NCBI GenBank assembly: GCA_046262415.1
Contig: JBHEMU010000058.1
Location: forward strand, 1 to 24,334
Origin: JACDAS01 sp046262415
GTDB lineage: Bacteria > Actinomycetota > Thermoleophilia > Gaiellales > Gaiellaceae
Length of the DNA stretch: 24,334 bases
Reading direction: 5' to 3'
Under the pieces are notes generated by a model. It did no database searches. It had not been told where the DNA came from and was given only the letters and a program-made list of their open reading frames with translations. Below are positions 1 through 6,466 of the stretch, one piece after another. Every line of letters starts with the position of its first letter. Position 1 is the first letter of the stretch. The position numbers and the translations under genes were made by a program.

Positions 1-313
1 CGTCGGTGCCGTGCGCCATCAACGTCGGCCCGACCATGGAGACGCCCATGCCGCCGACGCCGGGGGCCCGTGCCTCCGCCATCTCCTCGTTGAGGATGAA
101 CTGCTGCTTCACGGAGAGGCCGCCGCCGCCGTACTCCTTCGGCCACGTCAGACCTGCGTAGCCGGCCTCCGAGAGCCTGCGGCTCCAGTCACGGGCGGCC
201 TCGACGTCGTCGCGCGGGCGCCCGCTGCGGAGGGGGTCGGGGACGTTCGCGGCGAGCCACTCGCGCGCCTGGGCGCGGAACGCGGCTTCCTCGGGGGTGT
301 CTCGAAGGTCCAC
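1..313 (-). CDS. Acyl-CoA dehydrogenase, N-terminal part (runs off window)
   Basis: Flavin-dependent acyl-CoA dehydrogenase, expected to catalyse alpha,beta-oxidation of an acyl-CoA thioester. The visible 104 residues match the N-terminal helical domain of the family: an opening DTPEEAAFRAQAREWL, then LTWPKEYGGGGL and QFILNEEMAEA, a typical start for long-chain or FadE-type members. The first base of the window cuts the gene before the FAD-binding middle domain, so the substrate cannot be judged. The GTG at 313-311 is chosen because the family signature begins a few residues later. It lies only 9 bp after the stop of the PaaI-type thioesterase on the same strand, so the two are probably one operon. 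No clear Shine-Dalgarno is visible, which fits coupling to the upstream gene. Confidence 0.85.
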   Translation of the reverse strand, partial: MDLRDTPEEAAFRAQAREWLAANVPDPLRSGRPRDDVEAARDWSRRLSEAGYAGLTWPKEYGGGGLSVKQQFILNEEMAEARAPGVGGMGVSMVGPTLMAHGTD

Positions 314-322
314 CGGTTGAGC

Positions 323-760
323 CTAACGCCCCGCCGCCGCCTCTCCGCGAAGCACCATGCACGTGCTGGTCGCGTGGGCGACGAGCCGGTCGTCGGGGTC
401 GATCACCCTGCACTCCACGAGGCCGATCGTCCGGCCGCGCTCGACGACCGCGCCGGTCGCGGTGAGGAGACCCGTCCGCACCGGCCGCAGGAAGCTGATC
501 TTCAGCTCCAGCGTCGTGAACGACTCGCCGTCCCCGAGCGTCGAGGCGAACGACACGCCCATCGCGGCGTCGGCCAGGTCGCACAGGATGCCCCCGTGCA
601 CCGTGCCCATCGGGTTCGCGTGCCGCCGCTCGACCTCGAGCTGGAAGACGGCCCGTCCGCTTGCGGCGGAGACGAGCCGGAGGCCGACGAGCGTCGCCAC
701 GGGCGGCGGGTCGACCTCGCCGCGGATCATCGCCTGGAGGAGCTCCGGGAAGCTGAGCAC
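323..760 (-). CDS. PaaI-type hotdog acyl-CoA thioesterase
   Basis: Predicted 145-residue cytoplasmic thioesterase hydrolysing acyl-CoA or aryl-acyl-CoA esters. The PaaI/4HBT signature is clear: HANPMGTVHGG at residues 47-57, with Asn49 and the HGG turn, then LADAAMG (61-67) with Asp64 in the catalytic acid position. A second strand block, TTLELKISFLRPV, spans about 82-94. Length is normal for a single-hotdog enzyme. The GTG at 760 is chosen; the nearby ATG at 767 is in a different frame. The gene lies 9 bp upstream of the acyl-CoA dehydrogenase on the same strand and is divergent from the AidB-like gene at 803, with a 42-bp gap. It probably recycles CoA from by-products of acyl-CoA catabolism; the specific substrate is unknown. 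Confidence 0.9.
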   Translation of the reverse strand: MLSFPELLQAMIRGEVDPPPVATLVGLRLVSAASGRAVFQLEVERRHANPMGTVHGGILCDLADAAMGVSFASTLGDGESFTTLELKISFLRPVRTGLLTATGAVVERGRTIGLVECRVIDPDDRLVAHATSTCMVLRGEAAAGR

Positions 761-802
761 GGCCCATCTTCGCACTCGGGTACGGCGGTAGAGTCGCCTA
801 TC

Positions 803-2413
803 GTGGCGGCGTCGGGACGCGAGGCCCTCGACCGGTGGCGCGCCGCGCGGCCGAAGAGCCTCTACGACGCCACGCCCGACCTGGCCCGGGCGCTCCGGCA
901 CCGGATGGGCCCCGAGGCTCTGGGGGCGCTGGAGCCTTCGCTGCGGGCCTTCGGCGAGACCGTCGCGCAGGTCGTCGACCCCGCCGCCGCCGTGCTCGAG
1001 CGCGAGGGGCCGGTGCTCGACGGGCAGGAGGTCCGCTTCCACCCGGCGCGCGACGAGGCCGGGCGCGCGGTCTGGGCCTCGGGCATCCTCGCGGCCGGCG
1101 CCTTCGAGCAGGCCGCGCTCTTCCACCTGCTCGCCCACGCGGGCGAGGCGGGCCAGGCATGCCCGGTTGCCTGCACCGCCGGACTGATCCGCGCCCTCCG
1201 CGCCTACGGCTCGCGGGAGCTTCAGGAGCGCTTCCTGCCGCCGCTCCTCGACCCGGACTTCGACCGCTGCGAGCGCGGCGCCCAGTTCCTGACCGAGATC
1301 CAGGGCGGCTCGGACGTGGGCGCCAACCTCACCCGCGCCGTCCCCGACGGCTCCGCGTGGCGGATCAGCGGCGAGAAGTGGTTCTGCTCCGTGGCCGACG
1401 CCGAGCAGTTCGTGGTCACGGCCCGCCCCGAGGGGGCACCGGCGGGCACCGCGGGGATCGGCTGCCTCCTCGTCCCCCGCCTCGTCGATGGTCGAACGAA
1501 CGGCTTCCGCATCCGGAGGCTGAAGGACAAGCTCGGCACCAGGGCCCTCGCCACCGGCGAGATCGAGTTCGACGGCGCGCTCGCCTGGCCGATCGGCGAG
1601 CTCTCGGACGGGTTCCGGATCGCCGCCGGGATCGTGCTGAACACCTCCCGCTGGCTCAACGCCCTCGGCTCCGCCGGCCTGATGCGACGCGCGTATCTCG
1701 AGGCGGCGTCCTTCGCGGCCCAGCGCGAGGCGTTCGGACGGCCGATTGCCGAGTTTCCGCTCGTGCGCGAGAACCTGGCGGTGCTGCGGACCGAGGAGCA
1801 GGCGGCCCTCGCGGCGACGCTCGAGGTCACTGCCGTGGTCGACTCGCGCGCCGCCGACGACGTCGCGTACCACCGGATCCTCGTGAACGCGAACAAGTTC
1901 GCGACCGCGCTCGCCGGGACGCACGCCGTGCGCCGTGCGATCGAGACCCTCGGCGGCAACGGCACGATCGAGGACTTCTCGCCGCTGCCGCGGCTCTACC
2001 GGGACGCGATCGTGTTCGAGAGCTGGGAGGGGACGCACAACGTGCTCTGCGCGCAGGTGCTCCGGGACCTGGGGCGCCTCGGGGCGCTCGACCTCGTGGT
2101 GGAGCGGGTCCGGGGAGCCGACCCCCGCGTCGACGCGGCCCTCGCCGAGCTGGAGCCCCGACTGCGGGAGTCGCTCGCCGATCCCGAGCGCGGCGCGCTG
2201 CACGGCCGGCGCCAGATCGCGACCCTCGTGCGGGCCGTGCAGGGTGCGTGCCTCCTGCGGGAGGGCGCACCGGAGGCCGTCGTCGAGCTCCACGTCCGGC
2301 GGCACCTCGTGCCAGGCTGGCACCCGGAGACGGATCGGCACTACGCCGGTCTCCTCGAGGCAGCTGTGAGCGACGAGCCGCCGGCGGTCGCGGCCTCCGG
2401 CGCCTACTACTAG
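803..2413 (+). CDS. AidB-like acyl-CoA dehydrogenase
   Basis: A 536-residue flavoprotein of the acyl-CoA dehydrogenase superfamily, closest in signature to the AidB branch. FAD/substrate-loop motifs are LTEIQGGSDVGANLTRA (163-179) and ISGEKWFCS (188-196). They are followed by RRLKDKLGTRALATGEIEF (238-256), REAFGRPIAEFPLVRENLA (308-326) and TLGGNGTIEDFSPLPRLYRD (382-401). Glu409 in WEGTHNV occupies the catalytic-base region of AidB-type members. The C-terminal extension after about 430 is also typical of this branch, which is longer than classical 380-residue dehydrogenases. The GTG at 803 is the first start after the divergent promoter region; the open frame continues upstream but runs antisense to other genes. 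The stop overlaps the convergent thioesterase stop by three bases within CTAG. Function is inferred as acyl-CoA oxidation; a DNA-protective role like E. coli AidB cannot be shown. Confidence 0.88.
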   Translation: MAASGREALDRWRAARPKSLYDATPDLARALRHRMGPEALGALEPSLRAFGETVAQVVDPAAAVLEREGPVLDGQEVRFHPARDEAGRAVWASGILAAGAFEQAALFHLLAHAGEAGQACPVACTAGLIRALRAYGSRELQERFLPPLLDPDFDRCERGAQFLTEIQGGSDVGANLTRAVPDGSAWRISGEKWFCSVADAEQFVVTARPEGAPAGTAGIGCLLVPRLVDGRTNGFRIRRLKDKLGTRALATGEIEFDGALAWPIGELSDGFRIAAGIVLNTSRWLNALGSAGLMRRAYLEAASFAAQREAFGRPIAEFPLVRENLAVLRTEEQAALAATLEVTAVVDSRAADDVAYHRILVNANKFATALAGTHAVRRAIETLGGNGTIEDFSPLPRLYRDAIVFESWEGTHNVLCAQVLRDLGRLGALDLVVERVRGADPRVDAALAELEPRLRESLADPERGALHGRRQIATLVRAVQGACLLREGAPEAVVELHVRRHLVPGWHPETDRHYAGLLEAAVSDEPPAVAASGAYY

Positions 2414-2805
2414 GGAAGCGCCCGCTCTAGCGCAGTCCGCTCCGGATCCGACAGCGGCCGGGACGCGCCGTTTCGCGGATCGCGGGCGACGAGCACCGAC
2501 TCGGTCTCGGCCGCGAGACGGCCGCCGGGGTCCCGCACCTCGCTGCGGACCGTGACGCTCGACGTGCCGAGCCGCTCGAGCCGGCAGGAGACGACGGCCT
2601 CCCGGGCCTCGAGCCGGAGCTCGCTGCGGTAGTCGATCGCGAAGCGCGCGGCGACGTGGTGCCACACCTCGCCCGGCCCGAGGTCGAGCACGCCGCGGAG
2701 CCAGTCGTCGACGGCCTCCTCGACGTAGGTCTGGTAGACGGCCTGGTTCACGTGCTCGTAGGCGTCCAGGTCGCGCCACCTGATCTCGATTCGCTTCTCG
2801 TGCAC
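2410..2805 (-). CDS. YbgC/FadM-type acyl-CoA thioesterase
   Basis: A 131-residue single-hotdog thioesterase of the 4HBT/YbgC class. The N-terminal signature RWRDLDAYEHVNQAVYQTYV (9-28) matches the family pattern R-x-x-D-x-D-x-x-x-H-V-N-N-x-x-Y, with Asp12/Asp14 in the catalytic region and HVNQ in place of HVNN. The hotdog strands AIDYRSELRLEAREAVVSCR and VTVRSEVRDPGGRLAAE follow. The start is GTG at 2805. It is divergent from the FabG-like reductase (ATG 2826), leaving only 20 bp between them, and convergent with the AidB-like gene. It is a second thioesterase in the same lipid block but from a different hotdog subfamily than the PaaI-type one, so the two probably serve different chain lengths or pathway steps. 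Confidence 0.88.
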   Translation of the reverse strand: MHEKRIEIRWRDLDAYEHVNQAVYQTYVEEAVDDWLRGVLDLGPGEVWHHVAARFAIDYRSELRLEAREAVVSCRLERLGTSSVTVRSEVRDPGGRLAAETESVLVARDPRNGASRPLSDPERTALERALP

Positions 2806-2825
2806 GGCCAGTACGCTACGCCGCC

Positions 2826-3545
2826 ATGAGCCTCGACGGGAAAGTCGCCCTCGTCACCGGCGGCGGGCGCGGTATCGGCGCGGCCACCGGGGCGCGCCTG
2901 GCGGCGGACGGCGCCAGGGTCGTGGTCACCGACCTCGACTTCGAGCAGGGCGGCGACGCGCTGCAGATCCGCTGCGACGTGACGAAGCGAGACGAGGTCG
3001 AGGCGGCTGTCGCCCGCACGGTCGAGGAGCTCGGCGGGGTCGACATCCTCGTCACCTGCGCCGGGATCACGCGCGACAACCTGATCCACAAGCTGTCGGA
3101 CGAGGACTGGGACTCCGTGATCGCCACTCACCTGCGCGGAACGTTCCTCGCCGTCCAGGCGGCGCAGCGGCACATGGTCGAGCAGAAGGCGGGCAAGATC
3201 GTCCTGATCTCGTCGACGTCCGCCCTCGGGAACCGCGGCCAGACCAACTACGCGGCCGCGAAGGCGGGGATCCAGGGGATGACGCGGACGCTCGCGATCG
3301 AGCTCGGCCCCTTCGGAGTCAACGTCAACTGCGTCGCCCCGGGCTTCATCGTCACGCGCATGACGAAGGCGGTCGCCGAGCGGCTGGGGGTCGAGTTCGA
3401 GCAGGTTCAGGCGGCCGCCGCCGAGGCCGCGCCGCTCCGCCGCGTCGGCCAGCCGGAGGAGATCGCCTCGGTGATCTCCTTCCTCTGCAGCGAGGACGCG
3501 AGCTTCGTCACCGGCCAGGTGATCTACGTGCGCGGCGGGCCCTAG
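2826..3545 (+). CDS. FabG-like short-chain dehydrogenase/reductase
   Basis: A 239-residue classical SDR, likely 3-oxoacyl-ACP/CoA reductase or the reverse 3-hydroxyacyl dehydrogenase. The Rossmann motif TGGGRGIG is at 11-18. Asp36/Asp38 after the second strand (VVVTDLDF) favours NAD(H) over NADP(H). Other features are CAG at 78-80 in place of the usual NAG, the active-site Ser129/Ser130, and the YAAAK motif with Tyr142 and Lys146. The Asn that usually completes the SDR tetrad is replaced by His102 (THLRGTF). The C-terminal VTGQVIYVRGG matches FabG endings. The ATG at 2826 follows a possible TACGCT -10 box at 2812-2817, implying a very short leader. The stop codon TAG (3543-3545) directly abuts repeat copy 1. 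It probably acts with the nearby MaoC-type hydratase in acyl-CoA or hydroxyacyl metabolism. Confidence 0.9.
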   Translation: MSLDGKVALVTGGGRGIGAATGARLAADGARVVVTDLDFEQGGDALQIRCDVTKRDEVEAAVARTVEELGGVDILVTCAGITRDNLIHKLSDEDWDSVIATHLRGTFLAVQAAQRHMVEQKAGKIVLISSTSALGNRGQTNYAAAKAGIQGMTRTLAIELGPFGVNVNCVAPGFIVTRMTKAVAERLGVEFEQVQAAAAEAAPLRRVGQPEEIASVISFLCSEDASFVTGQVIYVRGGP

Positions 3546-3645
3546 TAGGAGCGTGGGTTCCTGCCCGGATGCGCTCGTGCGGTCGGCTCAGACGGAGCAC
3601 GGGCAAGCCTGCGCTCCTGAGGTCGGCGTCGCAAGCGACGCCTAG
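3546..3645 (+). repeat. Interspersed 100-bp multi-hairpin repeat, copy 1
   Basis: First of four copies of the same element. It starts TAGGAGCG and ends GACGCCTAG. It contains three predicted hairpins: an outer GAGCG/CGCTC stem near 3550-3573, a GGAGC...GCTCC stem at about 3595-3618, and a perfect 8-bp stem GGCGTCGC-AA-GCGACGCC at 3625-3642. The right-hand CCTAG contains the stop codon of the oxidoreductase on the minus strand, while the left end abuts the stop of the FabG-like gene. It therefore fills the whole gap between two convergent genes and may act as a bidirectional terminator. Orientation '+' is arbitrary. Confidence 0.9.
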
Positions 3646-4637
3646 CTCACCTTCACGAGCGCCTTGCCGCGGTTCTCGCCGCGGAGCATGCCGATGAACG
3701 CACGCGGTGCGTTCTCGAGGCCCTCGGTGACGTCCTCGCGGTGGCGAAGCCCGCCCTCGGCGAGCCAGCGGGCCAGGCGGGGGATCGCCTCGTCGAAGCG
3801 GTGTGCGTAGTCCGTGACGAGGAAGCCCTCGATCCGCGCCCGGTGGACGATCAGCAGCCCCAGCAGCCTCGGGCCGAGCTCCGGCACCACGTTGTTGTAC
3901 TGCGAGATCTGGCCGCAGACGACCACGCGCGCGCCGCGTGCCAGCCGGCGGAGGACGAGATCGGTGAGCTCGCCGCCGACGTTGTCGAAGTAGACATCGA
4001 TCCCGCCCGGGCACGCCCGCTTGAGCTCGGCGTCGACGTCACCCCCCTTGTAGTCGACTCCGGCGTCGTAGCCGTACTCCGCCGTGAGGTCGCTGACCTT
4101 CTCCGGCCCGCCCGCGATCCCCACCGTCCGGCAGCCCGCCAGCCGCGCGATCTGGCCGACGATCTGGCCGACCGCGCCGGCGGCGCCGGAGACGACCACG
4201 GTGTCCCCGGGGCGCGGCTTGCCGACGTCGAGCAGCCCGAAGTACGCGGTCAGCCCGGTCGTCCCGAGCACGTGCAGGGCGAGCGTCGGCTCCGTTCCCG
4301 CCGGCAGCTTGCGGAGCGCGCTGCCCCGCACGGACGCATAGTCCTGCCAGCCGAGCTGGCCGACGACGAGGTCCCCCGCCGCGAAGCGAGCGTCGTCCGA
4401 GTCGACCACCTCGCCGACGGCCTGCGCCGTCATCACCTCGCCGATGGCGACCGGCTGCGCATAGGAGCGCGCCTCGCTCATGCGACCTCGCTGGTACGGG
4501 TCGACGGAGACGTAGCGAATCCGGAGGAGCACCTCGCCGGGGCGGCGCCGGGGCACCTCGGTCTCGACGAGGGCGAAGTCGGACTCCTTCGGCTCGCCCT
4601 CCGGCCTGGCCGCGAGCGTGACGCGACGGTTCGTCAC
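3642..4637 (-). CDS. CurA/YncB-type NADP-dependent oxidoreductase (zinc-independent MDR)
   Basis: A 331-residue medium-chain dehydrogenase/reductase of the zinc-independent CurA / prostaglandin-leukotriene reductase type, expected to reduce alpha,beta-unsaturated carbonyls with NADPH. Signatures are VSVDPYQRGRM (43-53), the Rossmann glycine loop GAAGAVG (151-157), GGPEKVSDL (176-184), the downstream VDVYFDNVGGE-like segment (here IDVYFDNVGG) and QISQYNN. No zinc-ligand Cys/His set is present, as expected. The start is GTG at 4637, and its GTGA overlaps the TGA stop of the MaoC-type gene by 4 bases, so translation is probably coupled. The stop TAG is supplied by the end of repeat copy 1. With the MaoC hydratase it suggests handling of enoyl or enone intermediates; the substrate is unknown. 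Confidence 0.92.
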   Translation of the reverse strand: MTNRRVTLAARPEGEPKESDFALVETEVPRRRPGEVLLRIRYVSVDPYQRGRMSEARSYAQPVAIGEVMTAQAVGEVVDSDDARFAAGDLVVGQLGWQDYASVRGSALRKLPAGTEPTLALHVLGTTGLTAYFGLLDVGKPRPGDTVVVSGAAGAVGQIVGQIARLAGCRTVGIAGGPEKVSDLTAEYGYDAGVDYKGGDVDAELKRACPGGIDVYFDNVGGELTDLVLRRLARGARVVVCGQISQYNNVVPELGPRLLGLLIVHRARIEGFLVTDYAHRFDEAIPRLARWLAEGGLRHREDVTEGLENAPRAFIGMLRGENRGKALVKVS

Positions 4638-5086
4638 CGGAGTGCCAGGTAGAGGACCTCGCCGACGAGCGCGGGCCTGTCGCCGCCCTCGATCTCGAGC
4701 TCGACCCCGACCTTGTAGAGGACGCCGCCGCTCTTCGGCTCCCCGGAGAGCAGCCTGGCGTGCAGCCGCACGCGGGAACCGGAGGGCACCGGCGAGGTGA
4801 ACCTGATCCGGTCAATGCCGTAGTTGATGCCCATCCGCGCATCGGAGACCTCGATCAGCTCGTGCAGCAGCACGACGAGCAGCGAGAGCGAGAGGTAGCC
4901 GTGCGCGATCGTGCGGCCGAACGGCCCCTTCGCCGCCCGCTCCGGGTCGACGTGGATCCACTGGTGGTCGCCCGTTGCTTCGGCGAACTGGTCGATGTGG
5001 CGCTGCTCGATCCGCCGCCACTCCGTCGTGCCGAGGTCTCGCTCCTCCGTCCCCTCGAGCTCGTCGATCGTCAACTGTGTCGCCAT
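4634..5086 (-). CDS. MaoC-type (R)-specific enoyl-CoA hydratase
   Basis: A 150-residue hotdog hydratase expected to interconvert trans-2-enoyl-CoA and (R)-3-hydroxyacyl-CoA. The hydratase-2 motif is intact: FAEATGDHQWIHVDPERA (34-51) with catalytic Asp40 and His45, followed by GPFGRTIAHGYLSLSL (54-69). Length is that of a stand-alone single-domain MaoC protein. The ATG at 5086 has a strong Shine-Dalgarno (GGAGGAGGG ending a few bases upstream). It is the first gene of a two-gene operon with the CurA-type oxidoreductase through a 4-base overlap. A short interrupted palindrome (CGTGT-C-ACACG, 5102-5112) lies just upstream and could be an operator. Confidence 0.92.
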   Translation of the reverse strand: MATQLTIDELEGTEERDLGTTEWRRIEQRHIDQFAEATGDHQWIHVDPERAAKGPFGRTIAHGYLSLSLLVVLLHELIEVSDARMGINYGIDRIRFTSPVPSGSRVRLHARLLSGEPKSGGVLYKVGVELEIEGGDRPALVGEVLYLALR

Positions 5087-5101
5087 CGCCCTCCTCCCAC
5101 T

Positions 5102-5112
5102 CGTGTCACACG
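5102..5112. promoter_or_regulatory. Small palindrome upstream of the MaoC operon
   Basis: CGTGT-C-ACACG is a perfect 5-bp inverted repeat 16 bases upstream of the MaoC start codon, between the Shine-Dalgarno and the terminator-like hairpins of the preceding gene. Its position would suit an operator, but it is short enough to arise by chance. Confidence 0.25.
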
Positions 5113-5129
5113 CGATCCTCGCACGGGGC

Positions 5130-5168
5130 GCGCGGCCGGCGAAGGCCGTGCGGCGGATCCTTCCGCCG
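5130..5168 (-). terminator. Twin hairpins downstream of the anti-sigma gene
   Basis: Two adjacent stem-loops follow the stop of the anti-sigma candidate. One has an 8-bp stem with one G-T pair (5130-5137 with 5144-5151). The next is a perfect 6-bp stem CGGCGG/CCGCCG (5151-5156 with 5163-5168). They share base 5151, so they would compete. There is no T-run, as is common for actinobacterial terminators. Confidence 0.35.
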
Positions 5169-5204
5169 AGCCTGGTCGCGGCATTCGCCGTCGACTGCCG
5201 CTCG

Positions 5205-5693
5205 TCAGGCCTTCAGGCAGGTCAGCAGCGCGCTCGCCGTTTTCTCACTGGCACAGCTTCGGCGCGCCACGAAGACGACCCCGCCGTCGGCCGTGTTGGC
5301 GAGCGCGAGCGACGCCGCAACTCCCCGGATCCGCTCCATCCTCAGCTGCGTGGGCCGGCCGTTGCACGTGGCCGAGAAGAGGTCGCCGGTCCCGTCCGTC
5401 GCGACGTCCCGGGAGGCGACGCCGCTCGGGAAGTACGTGGTGCCGTTGGCGGCGAAGGAGCAGGGAGTGCCGATCGCGGCGCCGCGGCCGGGGCCCCGCT
5501 CGACCAGGTAGACGGCGACGGACGCCCCGGCCGCCAGCGCGAGCACCGCGAGGGCGACGGCGGCCGGCCGGAGGCGCCTCCACGCCGGGCGCGCGGCAGG
5601 GACGGACCGCGCGAGCGGGGGCCCCTCGTAGCTGCGCAGCATCGACGCGATCTCGGCCTCGTCGACCTCCTCCGGACTGGGCTGCTCACTCAT
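5205..5693 (-). CDS. Single-pass membrane protein, probable anti-sigma factor
   Basis: A 162-residue protein with an acidic cytoplasmic N-terminus of about 40 residues (MSEQPSPEEVDEAEIASML), one membrane segment at 42-64 after an Arg-rich patch, and an exported C-terminal domain with four cysteines (78, 110, 147, 159) that could form two disulfides. Its ATG overlaps the TGA of the ECF sigma gene by 4 bases (ATGA), the usual arrangement of sigma/anti-sigma pairs. The zinc-binding H-x3-C-x2-C motif of ZAS anti-sigma factors is absent, and no homology to a named anti-sigma family is recognised, so the role rests on context and topology. Twin hairpins after the stop may terminate the operon. A regulated-proteolysis trigger is plausible given the single TM segment. 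Confidence 0.6.
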   Translation of the reverse strand: MSEQPSPEEVDEAEIASMLRSYEGPPLARSVPAARPAWRRLRPAAVALAVLALAAGASVAVYLVERGPGRGAAIGTPCSFAANGTTYFPSGVASRDVATDGTGDLFSATCNGRPTQLRMERIRGVAASLALANTADGGVVFVARRSCASEKTASALLTCLKA

Positions 5694-6199
5694 GCGCCGC
5701 CCGCGACCCCCGGTCGACCGGGCGGCGCCGTGGGCGCGAACCCCTGCGCCCGCAGCGAGTCGGAGAGCCGCCGCCGGGCGGCGTGGAGCTGCGACTTGAC
5801 GGTTCCCGCGGCGCAGCCGAGCACGCCGGCCGTCTCCTCTTCGGTCAGCCCCACGTGCAGGCGCAGCACGGCGACCGCGCGCATGCGCACGGGGAGCTCG
5901 TCGAAGGCCGCCTTCAGTGCCGCGGCCCTCCCGTCGGCGGGACCGACCGCTCGCTCGCTCGCGGGCTCGCTGACCGACGCGAGCGCCAGCAGGCGCTCCC
6001 GCCGAGCGATCTTGACGGCGCGCGTCGTGGTCACGCGCAGCGCCCACGTCCGCACGGCGTCGGGTTCGCGCAGCCCGCCGATCCCGCGCAGCACGTCGAT
6101 CATCGCCTCCTGCGCCGCATCCTCGGCGGCCGGCGACCCGGCGCCGACGATCAGGCGCGCCGCCCGCACGATCTCCGGCGACAGCTCGCTCAGGAGCAT
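5690..6199 (-). CDS. ECF RNA polymerase sigma factor
   Basis: Extracytoplasmic-function sigma-70 family protein, 169 residues from the ATG at 6199. Region 2 is visible as AEDAAQEAMIDVLRGI and DAVRTWALRVTTTRAV. Region 4 is visible as AFDELPVRMRAVAVLRLHVG followed by the helix-turn-helix LTEEETAGVLGCAAGTVKSQ and LHAARRRLSDSL. In the same frame upstream of the ATG, translation would add DLILLARRAAAGD, the usual first helix of ECF region 2. No ATG, GTG or TTG lies between this and the in-frame TGA 27 codons upstream, so the true start may be non-canonical or hidden by a one-base indel. An AAAGGAG sits just upstream, at about 6274-6280. It is coupled by ATGA to the downstream membrane protein, its likely anti-sigma partner. 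Confidence 0.88.
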   Translation of the reverse strand: MLLSELSPEIVRAARLIVGAGSPAAEDAAQEAMIDVLRGIGGLREPDAVRTWALRVTTTRAVKIARRERLLALASVSEPASERAVGPADGRAAALKAAFDELPVRMRAVAVLRLHVGLTEEETAGVLGCAAGTVKSQLHAARRRLSDSLRAQGFAPTAPPGRPGVAGGA

Positions 6200-6352
6200 G
6201 GCCCGCGCTCCGGTGTCGCCGGCGGCGGCCCGGCGCGCGAGCAGGATGAGGTCCGGTTCCGTTCCCTCACGCTCCTTTCAGAGCCGCCGCGACCCGCCAA
6301 GGTTCGGCGGCGGAGGCCAATCCTACGGCAGTTCGCGGAGTGGGGCCTAGTC

Positions 6353-6452
6353 TAGGAGCGTGAGTCGCTACCCGGATGCGCTCGTGCGGTCGGCTCAGAC
6401 GGAGCACGGGCAAGCCCGCGCTCCTGAGGTCGGCGTCGCAAGCGCCGCCTAG
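6353..6452 (+). repeat. Interspersed 100-bp multi-hairpin repeat, copy 2
   Basis: Same element and orientation as copy 1, exactly 100 bp from TAGGAGCG to GCCGCCTAG. It differs from copy 1 at a few bases in the first hairpin loop and at two stem positions. The GGAGC/GCTCC hairpin is fully paired apart from one A-C, and the last hairpin carries a T-C mismatch where copy 1 is perfect. It lies between the divergent ECF sigma gene and the formate dehydrogenase start, ending 14 bp before that ATG, so it would form part of the formate dehydrogenase leader if transcription begins upstream. CTAG occurs at 6347-6350, 6352-6355 and 6449-6452. Confidence 0.9.
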
Positions 6453-6466
6453 ACTTCCGGGACTCC

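Noticed and set aside
11..802. Long open frame continuing upstream of the AidB-like gene on the plus strand
   Set aside because: It runs antisense to the acyl-CoA dehydrogenase and PaaI thioesterase, both with clear family motifs. The extra residues are Arg/Ala-rich shadow translation.
3546..3645. Repeat copy 1 as a small gene or tRNA-like RNA
   Set aside because: There is no tRNA cloverleaf or coding signal. The presence of other copies in both orientations favours a repeat element.
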